Shown: positions 14,725 to 41,931 of the stretch, one piece after another
Layout: each line of letters opens with the position of its first letter
Position numbering within the stretch: position 1 is the stretch's first letter
Source of the DNA: Chrysomallon squamiferum
Taxonomy: Eukaryota; Mollusca; Gastropoda; Neomphalida; Peltospiridae
DNA: 64,000 nt
Assembly: GCA_012295275.1 (NCBI GenBank)
Contig: CM022666.1
Span: 16,366,772 to 16,430,771 of the forward strand
Direction of reading: 5' to 3'
Made by a program: the position numbers and the translations under genes
The notes under the pieces: model-generated
What the model was told of the DNA's origin: nothing
What the model saw: only the letters and a program-made list of their open reading frames with translations
The model's database searches: none

Positions 14725-14773
<49 letters not shown>

Positions 14774-14796
14774 AAATACACACACACACACACACA

Positions 14797-14853
<57 letters not shown>

Positions 14854-17800
14854 TTATGGAGATGGGTCTATTTCTCAGTACTTGTAACAAACACCAGTGT
14901 TTATTTTCAGGAGTTGCTGCAGTTGTTTGGAATTCCGTATGTCATCAGCCCCATGGAGGCTGAGGCGCAGTGTGCCTACCTCAACATCATCAACCTGACT
15001 GACGGCACCATCACAGACGACAGTGACATCTGGCTGTTTGGTGGAGTGACGGTGTACAAGAATTTCTTCAACCAGAACAAACACGTGGAGGTGTACACGA
15101 AGGCAAAGATAGAATCTCAGTTAGGTAGGTAGTGACTAGTACACAAACTAGACAGAATCTCAGTTAGGTAGGTAGTGACTAGTACAGAAACTAGACAGAT
15201 TCTCAGTTAGGTAGGTAGTGACTAGTTCAGAAACTAGACAGAATCTCAGTTAGGTAGGTAGTGACTAGTACACAAACTAGATAGAATCTCAGTTAGGTAG
15301 GTAGTGACTAGTACACAAACTAGACAGAATCTCAGTTAGGTAGGTAGTGACTAGTTCAGAAACTAGACAGAGTCTCAGTTAGGTAGGTAGTGACTAGGAC
15401 ACAAACTAGACAGAATCTCAGTTAGGTAGGTAGTGACTAGTACACAAACTAGACAGATTCTCAGTTAGGTAGGTAGTGACTAGGACACAAACTAGACAGA
15501 ATCTCAGTTAGGTAGGTAGTGACTAGTACACAAACTAGACAGATTCTCAGTTAGGTAGGTAGTGACTAGTACACAAACTAGACAGAATCTCAGGTAGGTA
15601 GTGACTAGTACAGAAACTAGACAGAATTTGTTAGGTAGGTAGTGACTAGTACACAAACTAGACAGATTCTCAGTTAGGTAGGTAGTGACTAGTACAGAAA
15701 CTAGACAGATTCTCAGTTAGGTAGGTAGTGACTAGTACAGAAACTAGACAGAGTCTCAGTTAGGTAGTGACTAGTACAGAAACTAGACAGAGTCTCAGTT
15801 AGGTAGGTAGTGACTAGTACAGAAACTAGACAGAATCTCAGTTAGGTAGGTAGTGACTAGTACACAAACTAGACAGATTCTCAGTTAGGTAGGTAGTGAC
15901 TAGTACAGAAACTAGACAGAGTCTCAGTTAGGTAGGTAGTGACTAGTACAGAAACTAGACAGAGTCTCAGTTAGGTAGTGACTAGTACAGAAACTAGACA
16001 GAGTCTCAGTTAGGTAGGTAGTGACTAGTACACAAACTAGACAGATTCTCAGTTAGGTAGGTAGTGACTAGTACAGAAACTAGACAGAGTCTCAGTTAGG
16101 TAGGTAGTGACTAGTACAGAAACTAGACAGATTCTCAGTTAGGTAGGTAGTGACTAGCAGAAACTAGACAGAATCTCAGTTAGGTAGGTAGTGACTAGGA
16201 CACAAACTAGACAGAGTCTCAGTTAGGTAGGTAGTGACTAGGACAGAAACTAGACAAAGTCTCAGTTAGGTAGGTAGTGACTAGTACAGAAACTAGACAG
16301 ATTCTCAGTTAGGTAGGTAGTGACTAGTACAGAAACTAGACAGAATCTCAGGTAGGTAGTGACTAGCAGAAACCAAACAGAAGATATAACTTCCCAGACT
16401 GGTTTACAGGTGCTGTCTGTGGGAAGGTAAAATTTTTGCTAAGAATTGACAAAAAAAGAGCCCTTGATATGGTTGGTTTCTTTTCATATAATTTCTACAT
16501 AAGGAAAACATGACTGTTTTCTAATAACTGTTACCTTTAAAATGTTAAATATTTACTGTTAGTTAACATTGTGATTATTTATAAGTAGTTTAATATTTAT
16601 GAGAACAACTTGTGAACATTGAATATTTTTCTTATAATGTCTGTGCTATAAAATATATATTGTTAATGCATGTAGTATATTTAGTTAGTTTTTTTTCAGT
16701 TTAAATATTTTCTTTATGTACAATGAAACATCACAAAATCATGATCAGATAGAAAGTTTACATTTGAGAATTAATAACTGACAGGATTGTTTGTTTTTTA
16801 GTAGATTCAGGTTCTGTGGGGTCTGTTTTGTTATATCTGTTTTGTTACATTTGTGTTGTGTTTTTGTGTTTAGGTTTAAAACGAGAGCAGCTGGTGAATG
16901 TTGCGTATTTCTGTGGCAGTGATTACACGCTAGGTATTCCAGGAGTTGGACCAGTGACTGCTCTGGAAATCATTGCAGAGTTTCCTGGCACTGGGATTAG
17001 TGGATTAGTTGATTTCAAGTATGTATCTTTAAAATGATGTTCAGTGTTTGTTATTTCTTTTTCAAGTTTTATTTATTTATTTATTTATTGTTAATAATAT
17101 TATTACTATTAATACTGTTAATATTAAACAAAATAAAAACAATCACATTTTAATACATTTTATTTTTTCAATTGTTATAACCATAAGCTGATTTAACACT
17201 ACCATCCACTATAAAAAATGTTTGTGTATCCGAGTGTTGTTTTATCAGTTCCTTGTTAAACCATAAACCCATTTAACAAGCCTTCCACTGTGAGGAGTTG
17301 AACCAGAGTCCTCAGTGTGATATCCCACCCTTATTTTTGTTAATGATGTGCATTTAATTTAGCATCAGATTTACACATAAATTAAAATTGTGTTAATAAT
17401 CATGACTTTTTTTTTTAAACTTTGTTATTTTACATGTTCATTTTTCATATAATTTTTTTTTAGATTAAAACTGTTATTTTACTTTTTCATCTTAATTTTT
17501 TTTAAGATAACATATTTATTATTTTAATCTTTTATATTATTTTTTAATATCAAGAATTAGTTTTTTTTTCAGTTTTTCATATTACTGTTTTCAAGATAAA
17601 ATGTTAGATTTTAGGATTACAAATTTTTATGTATGTGTTTCAGAAAATGGTGGGAAGAAAGCCAAGCATCAGGAAAACCAGCAATAAATAAATTCAGATC
17701 CAAACTGAGAGATCTTAAAGTGGATGCAGGTAAGTTACTGATGTTTGTCACCTGTCTGAATAATTACATATTTATTTACCTTTCATTTATTTTCTCTTCT

Positions 17801-19470
17801 GTCTTGTTCTCTATGAGTGTCTGTAGAAAAACATGCTTGTGTCAACTGGTTGGAATGGGAAAAAACATAGATCACACTGAACAGGTTTGATGCTGTGTAG
17901 TTTGATATTTCTAATTCCTGAACAGTAGAAAACTTTACTTTGTTGTTGTTACTAAAATTAAAACATCTGTTTGCATTTTACTAGCTTTAAAATATTTTTT
18001 TGTTTTTTAATTAATATGATTCATATTTCTGTACCAGCAGTCAGATTCAATGATATGTGAACCAGTTAATCTAGTAGAAGATGAAAATTAATATTAAACT
18101 CAGTTTTGTAACAACATATATATACATATATGTATGTGTATGCATCTAATTTATCTATCTATATAAAACATGTATATGTATTTTTATGTGTATGTGTTTT
18201 TATATATATATTATTTTTTTTGATTTTTCTGAATTATATGTTTTTAGGTTTTCCAAATCCTGCAGTAGCAGAAGCTTACCTGAACCCACCCATAGACGAC
18301 TCTAAAGAGACATTTACCTGGGGATTACCTGACCTTGACCTACTGAGAAAATATCCTTTATTTCAGAAATAAATATATAAATTTAATAATAATAATAATA
18401 ATAAAAGCACTAATAACAGTAAAGACAGTATCTACAGTAATGACAATGAAAATGGTTCTAACAACAGTAATAAAAGTTTAAAAAGATAATACTGCAAACA
18501 GCACAGTTAATAATTGCAGTGATTATTGTAAAGGAGTAAAGATCTTTAACTACAGACATTTGCCAGTGAGAAGATTGGATGGAGTCAACAGAAAACTGAC
18601 AGTCTGATTTTACCTGTTATGAAACAGCTCAACGAGAAAAAGGTAAAACATTTTACCTTGTCTTACTTCTACTACTACTGCTATCCGTGTCACTACTATT
18701 ATTACTACTACAATTACTATTACTATTATTACTCTTACTACTGTCACTACTATTATTACTACTACAACTACTATTACTGTTATTACTCTTACTACTGTCA
18801 CTACTATTATTACTACTACAACTACTATTAATAGCATCACCACTACTGTTACTACCACTATTTCTACTATTAATCTTACCAGTATTTCTATTACAATTCC
18901 TTCTGTTGATACTACTGGTGCAAAACGGTTACCATTACCTACCACTATTACTACTACTATTTCTACTAATATTGATTTTCTATATATTCCTTCTGTTGAT
19001 ACTACTGGTGCTAAAACAAATACCAGAACCTACTACTATTATTACTCATTCAATACTACTGCTATTTTATTTTATTTATTATTACTTGTTACTTTATTTT
19101 ATTTTATTTTGTTTTTAGTTTTTATTTTATTTTATTTTATTTTACTTTTTTAATTTTTTTCATTTTATTTTTTTTTTTTTTATTTTTATTTTTATTTTAT
19201 TTTTTATTTTAGACCCAGTCCAAAATCAACAGTTATTTTCAACCAGAAAATTTCATCGAAGTTCCAAAGCTTGCCAGTCAGAGAATCAAGCGAGCTTTGA
19301 ACAGGATTAACAAGACTCCGCAAAGTGAGGACACAAATGAAGTCAGAATCAAAAAAGCCAAACAGGTCATTGCCAACGAGAAAAAAGTGGGGAGAGGAAG
19401 GGGAAGGGGGAGGGGTCTCTCAGGAGTGAAAGAGGGAAGCAGGGGCAGGGGTAAGGGCCAGGGGAGGTAG
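8210..19470 (+). CDS. ERCC5: XPG/ERCC5 structure-specific endonuclease (nucleotide excision repair)
   Basis: Fifteen coding exons: 8210-8297, 8603-8778, 8978-9174, 9462-9534, 10171-10311, 10796-11077, 11452-12154, 12503-12785, 13786-13905, 14911-15124, 16874-17018, 17644-17729, 18248-18350, 18558-18642, 19213-19470. They give about 984 residues, against 1186 in human. The protein starts [14 protein letters not shown]. Catalytic FEN1-family acidic residues are present: D30, D77 (VFVFDGG), E704 and E706 (SPMEAEAQ), D725 and D727 (TDDSDIW), D776 (GSDYT). The long acidic spacer contains the conserved SEDFSSYQL segment. A PCNA-binding PIP box (Q901-x-x-I-x-x-Y-F908) lies near the C-terminus, followed by an RG-rich tail. 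XPG makes the 3' incision in nucleotide excision repair with TFIIH. Exon 8 needs one extra base near 12676-12681 to stay in frame. The C-terminal stop may also be a frameshift artefact. Confidence 0.96.
10385..10640 (+). repeat. Imperfect (TAC)n/(ACT)n tract in XPG intron 5
   Basis: Degenerate CTACTG/ATTACTAC repeats follow the donor of exon 5. They are open in several frames by composition only. Confidence 0.85.
12676..12681 (+). other. Apparent 1-base deletion in XPG exon 8
   Basis: The frame reads ...DSQTEK and then becomes nonsensical. One frame back, [19 protein letters not shown] continues to the exon end in the phase needed by exon 9. One extra base in the AAAGGG run would restore a single frame. 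Confidence 0.75.
14727..14851 (+). repeat. (CA)n microsatellite in XPG intron 9
   Basis: A long CA tract with a few interruptions lies 60 bases upstream of XPG exon 10. Confidence 0.95.
15125..16378 (+). repeat. 43-bp minisatellite made of XPG exon 10 donor copies
   Basis: About 29 tandem 43-bp units start exactly at the exon 10 donor. Each unit repeats the last exonic bases plus the donor, GAATCTCAG-TTAG|GTAGGTAG, then GTGACTAGTAC. The units are highly similar, with alternating variants (GAATCTC/GATTCTC/GAGTCTC; ACACAAAC/ACAGAAAC). Every unit carries a 5' splice site as good as the real one. Reading past the true donor meets in-frame TAG and TGA quickly. Confidence 0.95.
18351..18557 (+). 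other. U12-type AT-AC intron in XPG
   Basis: The intron starts ATATCCTTT, the minor-spliceosome donor consensus, and ends in AC (18556-18557). The branch-site-like TCTTTAAC lies at 18543-18550, eight bases from the end. Joining the exons gives [15 protein letters not shown], colinear with human XPG DLDKIREFCQRYFGW. No GT donor nearby gives this alignment. Length 207 bp. Confidence 0.9.
18660..19060 (+). repeat. (ACT/ATT)n compound tract in XPG intron 14
   Basis: Imperfect trinucleotide repeats begin just after the donor of exon 14. A duplicated CCTTCTGTTGATACTACTGG block lies within. Poly-T-rich sequence follows up to the acceptor at 19212. Confidence 0.85.
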
Positions 19471-19569
19471 GAAAGGTGTGATTGAAAGAAAAGGGGAGAA
19501 ACAAAAGATAGAAAGAAAGGTGAAGGATGAAGTAGAACTGTCTGAAGATAGTTCCAGCGAAGGATGAAT

Positions 19570-19870
19570 GATGAGTAAATTTCAGTGTCACATTAGATGA
19601 AATTTCAATGTTGCATCACAAGAAATGATTAATTTTCTATATCATATGTGATGAAATGATTAATTTTTCAAATTGTTTATGATGAAATGGTTAATTTTCT
19701 ATATCATATGTGATGATTAATTTTCTATATCATGGTGAAATTGTTAATTTTCTACATCATTTGATGAAATGATTAATTTTGAATATCATTTATGGTGAAA
19801 TAGTGAATTTTCTATATAATATATGATGAAATGATTAATTTTCTATATCATTTATGATAGTTTTGAATAG
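19570..19870 (+). repeat. About 30-bp repeats in the XPG 3' UTR
   Basis: Degenerate units of GATGAAATGATTAATTTTCT with ATATCAT repeat eight or nine times, starting shortly after the end of the coding sequence. Confidence 0.8.
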
Positions 19871-20290
19871 TTGAAATAATGATTATATTTAATTAAGACC
19901 ATGGATAAATGATTATATCACATCATTTATAAACACATGAATGAAAATACATGAAGTATGAATGATGACAAACTTAAGTGTCACATTAAATGATTGTTGA
20001 TGAACTGTGAAATGATTGTAAAATAGAAAAGAAAACTGTTTTCAGTGATTAATACAAAAATAACTTTTCTATTTTTATTTTTTATAACCATCTTACAGTT
20101 AGTAAATTATACATACCCAGACTATTTATTAACTTATTTACTTAAATTATTGTTCAACACTCTTGTGAATTATGTGTTATTTTTTCCATATTTTGGGCAA
20201 TAATGAAAGGTATATTTGAGCATTCAGCTTTGTTAATTTTTTTACACTCAAGCAGCCACACACACACACACACACACGTGTAAATACTGC

Positions 20291-20296
20291 AATAAA
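20291..20296 (+). terminator. Candidate XPG poly(A) signal
   Basis: This AATAAA lies about 0.8 kb after the XPG stop. A second candidate (AATAAA at about 20393) follows. Either would end the transcript before the convergent EF-hand gene's stop at 20856. Confidence 0.4.
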
Positions 20297-20754
20297 TAGA
20301 CATCTGTATTATATACCTGGATATGTTTTACACTGTAATGTATTTCCAAAAATTTATTTTTGTATTTCTCTACATACACATGAAATATTGTTAATAAAAG
20401 GGATTTATCACACTGTTTATTTTTGTTTTTAATTTGTTTTTAATCCCTAAGTTTTGCACGTATATATATTTGTTATTTAATTGAAGGCAAGTGAGATAAA
20501 ATGAATATATAAATATTTTAAAAGAATATTATAGTTGCTGATCAATAATATGATGACAGATTTAATTTGGATTTTACAATTATTGTGTCTTTGGGAGGTT
20601 TTTTTGTTTTTTTTTTCACATTTTTTGTTGTCGTTGCTTCTTATATTAATATCATGAAAGTATGATCCAATACAGGTATATGGAAACATTTCATAAAATA
20701 TTATACATCACTAGACAGAGCAAAAAATACATGTTGAAATGACACCAAAATCTG

Positions 20755-20855
20755 AACAATAGTTTGTTGTTTATTGAACAACACAGGTTTTGTTTGTTGT
20801 TTATTGAACAACAAAGTTTTGTTTGTTGTTTATTAACACAAGTTTTGTTTATAAT

Positions 20856-20870
<15 letters not shown>
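20755..20870 (-). repeat. Array duplicating the EF-hand gene's stop codon and poly(A) signal
   Basis: On the minus strand the coding end reads TGTGTTGTTCAATAAA, where the stop TAA lies within AATAAA. This end is followed by three more copies of (TGT)GTTGTTCAATAAAC-like sequence with AACAAAC linkers. Four closely spaced AATAAA signals result. Confidence 0.8.
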
Positions 20871-29820
<8,950 letters not shown>

Positions 29821-29864
29821 TACACGTGATTATTTGTCTTCACAATGCTTACCTGCGTATTTAC
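29821..29864 (-). other. 5' UTR part of EF-hand gene first coding exon
   Basis: On the minus strand TTTTTACAG at 29865 is a good acceptor. The exon then runs through the ATG at 29820 to the donor at 29805. An internal CAG|GTAAGC inside it could act as an alternative donor for a 12-base microexon. Confidence 0.4.
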
Positions 29865-29959
29865 CTGTAAAAACAACATTAAAAATAGATACCTTTAATT
29901 AACGCAACACTTTCCACGTTGTCGAGTCGGAGTTGATGATGTTTGCACCTCGTCAGATT

Positions 29960-30490
29960 CACATTTATTAATAACAGGTAGATTCCATACAGGTATTTTA
30001 ATTACAGGTAGATTTAATACAGATTTATTAATTACAGGTAAATTTCAAACAGGCATATTAATTGTAGGTAGAATTACAGATATATTAATCACAGGTAAAT
30101 TTCAAACAGGCATATTAATTATAGGTTGATTTTATACAAGTTATATTAATTACAGGTATATTTCAAACACACATATATTAATTATAGGTAGATTTTATAC
30201 GGGTATATTAACTACAGTTTTATTTCTTGCAAGTTTATTAATTAAAATAGATTTCATATAGGTATATTATATTACAAGGTAGATTTTATACAAATAAGGT
30301 TTCATACCTGTAATATTAATTACATGTATATTTCATACAGGTGAATTTGATGCAGGATAATTAATTACAGTTAGATTTCATGCGAGCATACTAATTAAAG
30401 GCAGATTTCATATCGGTGTATTAATTACAAGTAGAATGCATAAAGATATATATAATTTTAAATTTAATACAGGTATTTCACATACATACT
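29960..30490. repeat. About 37-bp degenerate tandem repeat
   Basis: About a dozen units of ATTAATTACAGGTAGATTTC with ATACAGGTAT lie in the presumed first intron of the EF-hand gene. On the plus strand each unit contains ACAG-GTA, which reads as a fused acceptor/donor. Confidence 0.75.
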
Positions 30491-31320
30491 TATTTTACAT
30501 TGTTTTATCTAAAAGCATCTTTTTACAGTGATGGAACAAGTTCCTACCGCTCTTTTAGTGAAAGTCAAAGACAATATTTAAATATTGTACATTGAATCAT
30601 TCAACCACATACGTGCCATTTTGTTTCAGTACCTTTCGCCATCTTTGAATGAGCTTCGTGATTTCATCCTCCCAGAACTTTTTTTTTTTTTTTTTATGAC
30701 GAACTCGTTAAAACACTACAAACTTTTGTTCCAAGCGAATACAGAGAAATGCAAGTCCAGATATACCTTCAAACACCTGTGTTTAAACTAACGAAGTATC
30801 GAGACCTGAATACCTATAAAAACTATTCAGTCAGATATTTACTGTTTTCTCTTTAACAATGGTCGTATAACAATAATCGCCAGTAATTAATATACCGTGA
30901 TAAAACTTCATTTCTAGGCTTTTTGTATTAATTATTAACACTAACTACGTTAATACAAGTACCAGAATATATAAACACAGACGCAAACTGATAAGATACC
31001 TGTGCGTGACTGTTTTTTATTCATGTTGATATATGTTGATGTGAGTTTATGTATATACGTGTTTGTCTATGTATATATGTATCGTTACATGTGTTTATCT
31101 ATATGTATTATGTAAGTATGTATATATATATGTGGGCTACATTTGCAGAATGTTTTTCGTGAATATGTTTGCATTTGTTTGTAATTATACATGCATGTGT
31201 GTACAGAATACAAAAATACAGCAACTCTAAACAGTATTAATACTACAAATTATAATTAATAATTTAGAAAACAGAGAGACATATATTAACAATGTTTATG
31301 TATAAAAAAGTGACTTACCA

Positions 31321-31400
31321 GACAAACTTTCAGAGTGTTTTGACGTTCACGCAATAATACACCAGGTACAACAAGTCTGAACAGCCTAAGTCAGACGTAT
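31321..31400 (-). other. Candidate 5' non-coding exon of the EF-hand gene
   Basis: On the minus strand GAAAGTTTGTCTG is followed by the consensus donor GTAAGT at about 31320. The orientation and distance fit an untranslated first exon spliced to the acceptor at 29865. No promoter element is clear. Confidence 0.35.
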
Positions 31401-31598
31401 TAAAAAATTGTTAGGAACGATAATTAAGCTGCTTAGGAACTCGCTCACAAGAGTCAGTAATCTGATTGTGATTAAGTCACTTTGTTGTGGTATTACAAGC
31501 TTATTTGTTAGGTAATAATAATAAAGTTAACACAAGTCATGTTATGACTACCATCATCATATTTTATTTTGTTTCCTCTGTTTTACTGTTGCGATTAT

Positions 31599-31690
<92 letters not shown>

Positions 31691-33337
31691 ATTCATCTAT
31701 AGTAAAACTTTTCAAATTAAAAAGTTTGGTTAGGAAGGGTGGTTGGTTTACTGAGGTTTCATTTAGGTATTTGTCAAATCTTTGGATTGCTGAAGTCCAG
31801 TTTAGTGAGGGTCTGGTTTCAAGAAGTTTCACTGTAAATACTTCTTAATGAAGTAAAATAATTAAAATATGGAGAAATAGAAGAAGAAATGAAAAAAGAA
31901 GAAAAGAAAGAAAAAATTATAAGAAATAATACACAGAAAAAAAGAAGAAAACAATGAATTAAAAAGAAAGAAAGAAAAACAAAAAAATTAAAACATTTTC
32001 TATTTTCAACAATTTTTATTACATGGTCCAATGAAACTTTTACATGTGGATTTGTCTAAACTGAAACATGACCACAAAAAAGTCTGGATGAAACAAAGAA
32101 ATCTGCAAAATGAAACAGCCAAGATACTAATTATTTTTATTTAAAAGAGAAAAAAACTTTGATATATAATATTATTATATTGCACACTTTGGTTCCAGAA
32201 CAGAATATATCATTTCAGGTGTAATATATATTGTATATACAGCCAATATTATGTATTACCACATGTATGTATGTGTGTCTATATATATATACACACACAC
32301 AGCTAGACAAATGGATATAATTTTAACTTTAGCTAATATTGATTTGCTTAAAGGCAGTCTCTATGTAGACACATCTGATTATCAATATATGATATGATAA
32401 ACTGATATAAAACTGCTATCACTTAGATATATCTTCTGTTCACAGTATTTCAAAGTGGACAGAACTGTGACTGACCTACATGATTGTCTAAACACAGTTT
32501 ATAAATGTAACTGTATTATTTAGATAACTGAAACATCTGTTGATACTGTGACCTTAGCAAAAACATATATATGTATATTTGTGTGTATAGAATAATAATG
32601 ATGATGATGTTAATAATAAAAAAATCATAATAACATTAATAGTAATGATATTAACACTAATAATAAGAATAAGAATAGTAATAATAACATTCATAATAAC
32701 ATTCATAATTACTACTAATAATAATGACATAAAAGCGTGTCCTATGTGATATTAGCAAATTTTGCTTTATCTAATATAAAATGTTTATGACATCAAATAT
32801 TACAACACTTTACTCTTTGTGATGATAACAGTCTACTCCTTCCAGTATTCAAACAACTTACAGTATCTGATATTAAAACAACTTACAGTATCTGATATTA
32901 AAACTTTATCTGATATTAGAGTCCATAATGAAGCAAATTACTTTAAAATGAATGAAAAGTTCAATCTGTCTTATTAAAAGTTTATCCCATTCCAACCATG
33001 CCCCACTTATTTATTTAAAAACAAGTCTGTGTTTAGTTGCTGTTAATAGATAAAAGTAACCCACTTAGTGACAGCAAGTTTCCTCTGTTAGAAAAATCTA
33101 CACACATAACAATAAACACTATTAAAATGTATATTGGTGTATAAGTGTAAACCTGCATGTATATATGCAGTGATTTTTCAGTCAAATCACTAAGCATGCA
33201 TGAAACACACTGAAATAACATGATGTAATTTGTCTTGCTTTAAAAATAAATATAAAGGTGATGCGTGTGTATAATATATACATCACATCACTCATTCTAT
33301 TTAATTTTTATTAGTATCTTAAATATATGAGAAAAAT

Positions 33338-33410
<73 letters not shown>

Positions 33411-35682
33411 CTATATGGACATTTAAAAAGTACAGGTAAAAATGTACAAAGAAAAAAGTAAATATTTAAAACAGATGGTCCCAGGGCAGACAACTCCAGG
33501 AAACAATTTTCTCAAATAAAAACCTGAACCAAAACTTTCAACTACTTGTATGATAGAAATGTTTTTAAAAGTTAAGCATGTTGACAATCCATTATCCAAA
33601 ATATAACTAGTATAAAAGTTTATTCTGTAATATTTTAAAAGAAAAGATAATATTAGTGTTAATAATAATAATAATAATACCAATAATAATAATAAAAAAA
33701 TAATACCAATAATAATAATAATAATAATAAAAACCATACTAATAACTTCGAGTGATTCCTATTTTATCTAGATGTTGAATTATTTAGAAACTGGAAATTT
33801 GATAGAAGTCTCATTATAAAGAGACACAAAACAAAGTTACAAGACTGTAAAGATGAAAAACTGATGTTAAGTATTTGTATGCACATATCTATAGCTCAGA
33901 CTTCAACAGTTTACAAGATGAAGTCATTTTGTAAAATGCTATAAAATATTCTTGTCAAAGTTGACAGAAAAAAGTATTTAAAAAAACTGACTAAAAATAG
34001 TCACAATAGTTTGCTGAAATTTGTAATGATTATTTCTGTAAATAATGCAGCAGTCAAAAACACACACACACATACACATGCATACCTCTGCATACATTCA
34101 CTTTTTTAAGCATAATAAATTTCAGTACAATGCACAAGTTAAACCCTGATCTTATAAGACAAATACTTTGTAATTACTGATGTAAAATTAAGCTACAATT
34201 AATAAGCAAAACAACTATAAAATTCTGTAATGCAAAGTGATAAGCTGTATTTACTGTTGTATGATAAAATATATTTTTACAAATAACTGATTTGTTTCTT
34301 TTTAATGTGTTCTTATAGTAAATTGTTTCTATATATATATATTTTGTGTAATAATTATTTTAATTTTTCTGTTAAAAGTTCATATTGTGGTATTAAGAAA
34401 CAGAATAATAACTGTCTGTATGCTTACAACTGACTGGGTCTTTCTTTAAGTGTCACTTAAACTTTGTTAATAATAAAGTCTGAGGAAAATTTAAACAGAA
34501 TTGATGGTATTGAGTAAGGAAAATGTACAAAAGTTTCTGACTATTTGTGCTTATTGTTACTTTTGATTTATTTATTTAAAAAAGGGACAATGTCCACATT
34601 TCATTATATTGTTATTAGCAAATGTTGGCCACCTGTGTTAAAAACATAACTTGGAAATATATAAAACTGTTCATACCATGGCAGGTATGAACAAAATGAT
34701 TGTACATAAACATGATAGATTCTATTAATAGTAAAATGATATGAATGTCAGTAATATATATATATATTTGATTTAAGGAATACAATTATTGCAAAAATTG
34801 GCAGTGAAGTAAATAAAGAAAATGAAAACCAATTACATACAACATGAATATCCATATGACATGGAGGCAATACAATAAGGGAGATAACTGATTTGAAATA
34901 ATACTGGAAGAGAACTTGTGCTTTTGAAAATATTAAATAAATTCAAGATCTGTCGTAACTGATAGATTGTTAAAAAACATGTTACTAATACAGAAATATG
35001 GTCAGTAAACAATGTTGTTACAGTATGTTCAGCAACATCAACTACAACATTTGAAACGACTGTACAGTCAAACAGGCTAGAGTTGTCTTTCACTTGGTCA
35101 TGTGACATATATATATATATATATATATATGAGTATTTTACTTTCATTAATAAACTTATGTGAGCCAGAATCTATTTTTTATTTAATCGTTTTTTTTTTT
35201 TTTTTTTTTTTTAATATAAATACTGTTTTATACTGTTTCAACTGACTTAATAAAGACATGAAACATTTTAAAACTTCTCAAGTCATTTTAAGAATACACT
35301 GCAATACGTTCTGTCTGTTATATAACACTAAACTGGTGTTTGTCTCTGCATACAAAATATAACAAACACTGTGAAATCATTACAGACAGACAGACACAGT
35401 CAGGTGTCAGTATTAAATTTACATCTGGTATGTACATTAAACAGTCACATTATCACACACCTGTAGTCTACCCTGTACAACAACACTTACATTTAAAATA
35501 TTTTAAACCATACATAAATAAATACGTAGAGACATGATAACATTAATTATCTCACAGACTACCTTCTGTCAATCACACCTTGATGGTTAAATGTTTTCAT
35601 TTATCTACCACATAAGTATTTCTTTCTTTTCCTCCAGTTCCTTTCTTATTTTTATACTGAGGTGTTACAAGTCAATTTCCTT

Positions 35683-35902
<220 letters not shown>

Positions 35903-35990
35903 AGTATGTAGATCCAGGTCTGCAGTATGTAACAAAATTAACTAAACACTCTCAGCTCTAGATAACCAGACTGCCTCATGTTAATGTCAG

Positions 35991-35996
35991 TTTATT
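35991..35996 (-). terminator. Candidate LHFPL poly(A) signal
   Basis: AATAAA on the minus strand lies about 100 bases after the LHFPL stop codon at 36097. Confidence 0.45.
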
Positions 35997-36096
35997 TCTA
36001 GTGCTACTTTTGTATCGAGCAGCACTTTGGTATTTTGCATGACTAAGAGAACAGTGTGTACAGCAGTGTTCTGCTGTGGTAATCTCCGGGGTGTGG

Positions 36097-41138
<5,042 letters not shown>

Positions 41139-41874
41139 TTTGACATCAGCTGCGGTCAGGGAAAGGGAAAAAATACAATTCACGTACTGTCACATTTTAG
41201 CACAGTAGTGCGATTAAACCCAATTAAAATCTGTTATCGCCGAGCTGAGTAGAAAACGTGAGAGTATTGCGTTTCTTGTCTGATTATTACCGGAAATCCA
41301 AAGTTCATGAATAATTGATTAATTATTAAACAAATAATGATCGACTAAACGGTGTTGTTGAAACATGAACAGCTGATAATACAATTTCAGATTATGAACT
41401 GAAGAAACTCCGGTTTCAAGCCAGAGTAATAATATGCGGCTCCTTCGATGTGCTGCAGAATTTCTGTATGTCCGAATCAAGAACCCAGACAGGTCAGAAA
41501 GAGAAAAATAAATAACATTTCATTGAAACATTCCCACCACGTTTTTCACCGCAAATGTGCCGTCTGCTCAGTGTTACAGTTATTCCAACAGACGCCGAAT
41601 CTGCACGTGTTTTGCTGCGCGTGACCCTGTGAGTTCAGTAATCTCTTTCTTTCATTTCGAATGAAAATATCGTGCAAATCTTGTATTGTTTACATGCGCA
41701 CTACGTACGGACTGAGTGACAGGTTACAAGGCTACATGTTAATCCGGTTCACATTGGCGCTGTTCATTCACCGGCCCCGAACAAGCATAGATGCATTTCT
41801 CAAATGACGTAAGACCGTATTTTCCCTTGTAGTGGTGATTAATCATTATAAATACATCTGGACAAAGGCTGGTG

Positions 41875-41931
<57 letters not shown>

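Noticed and set aside
15125-16378. CRISPR-like regular repeat array
   Set aside because: Units are contiguous with no unique spacers, and the host is a eukaryotic intron. It is a minisatellite.
18248-18372. XPG ending at the in-frame stop shortly after exon 13 (FQK-stop)
   Set aside because: The AT-AC intron explains the stop and gives an uninterrupted alignment to the conserved C-terminal domain.
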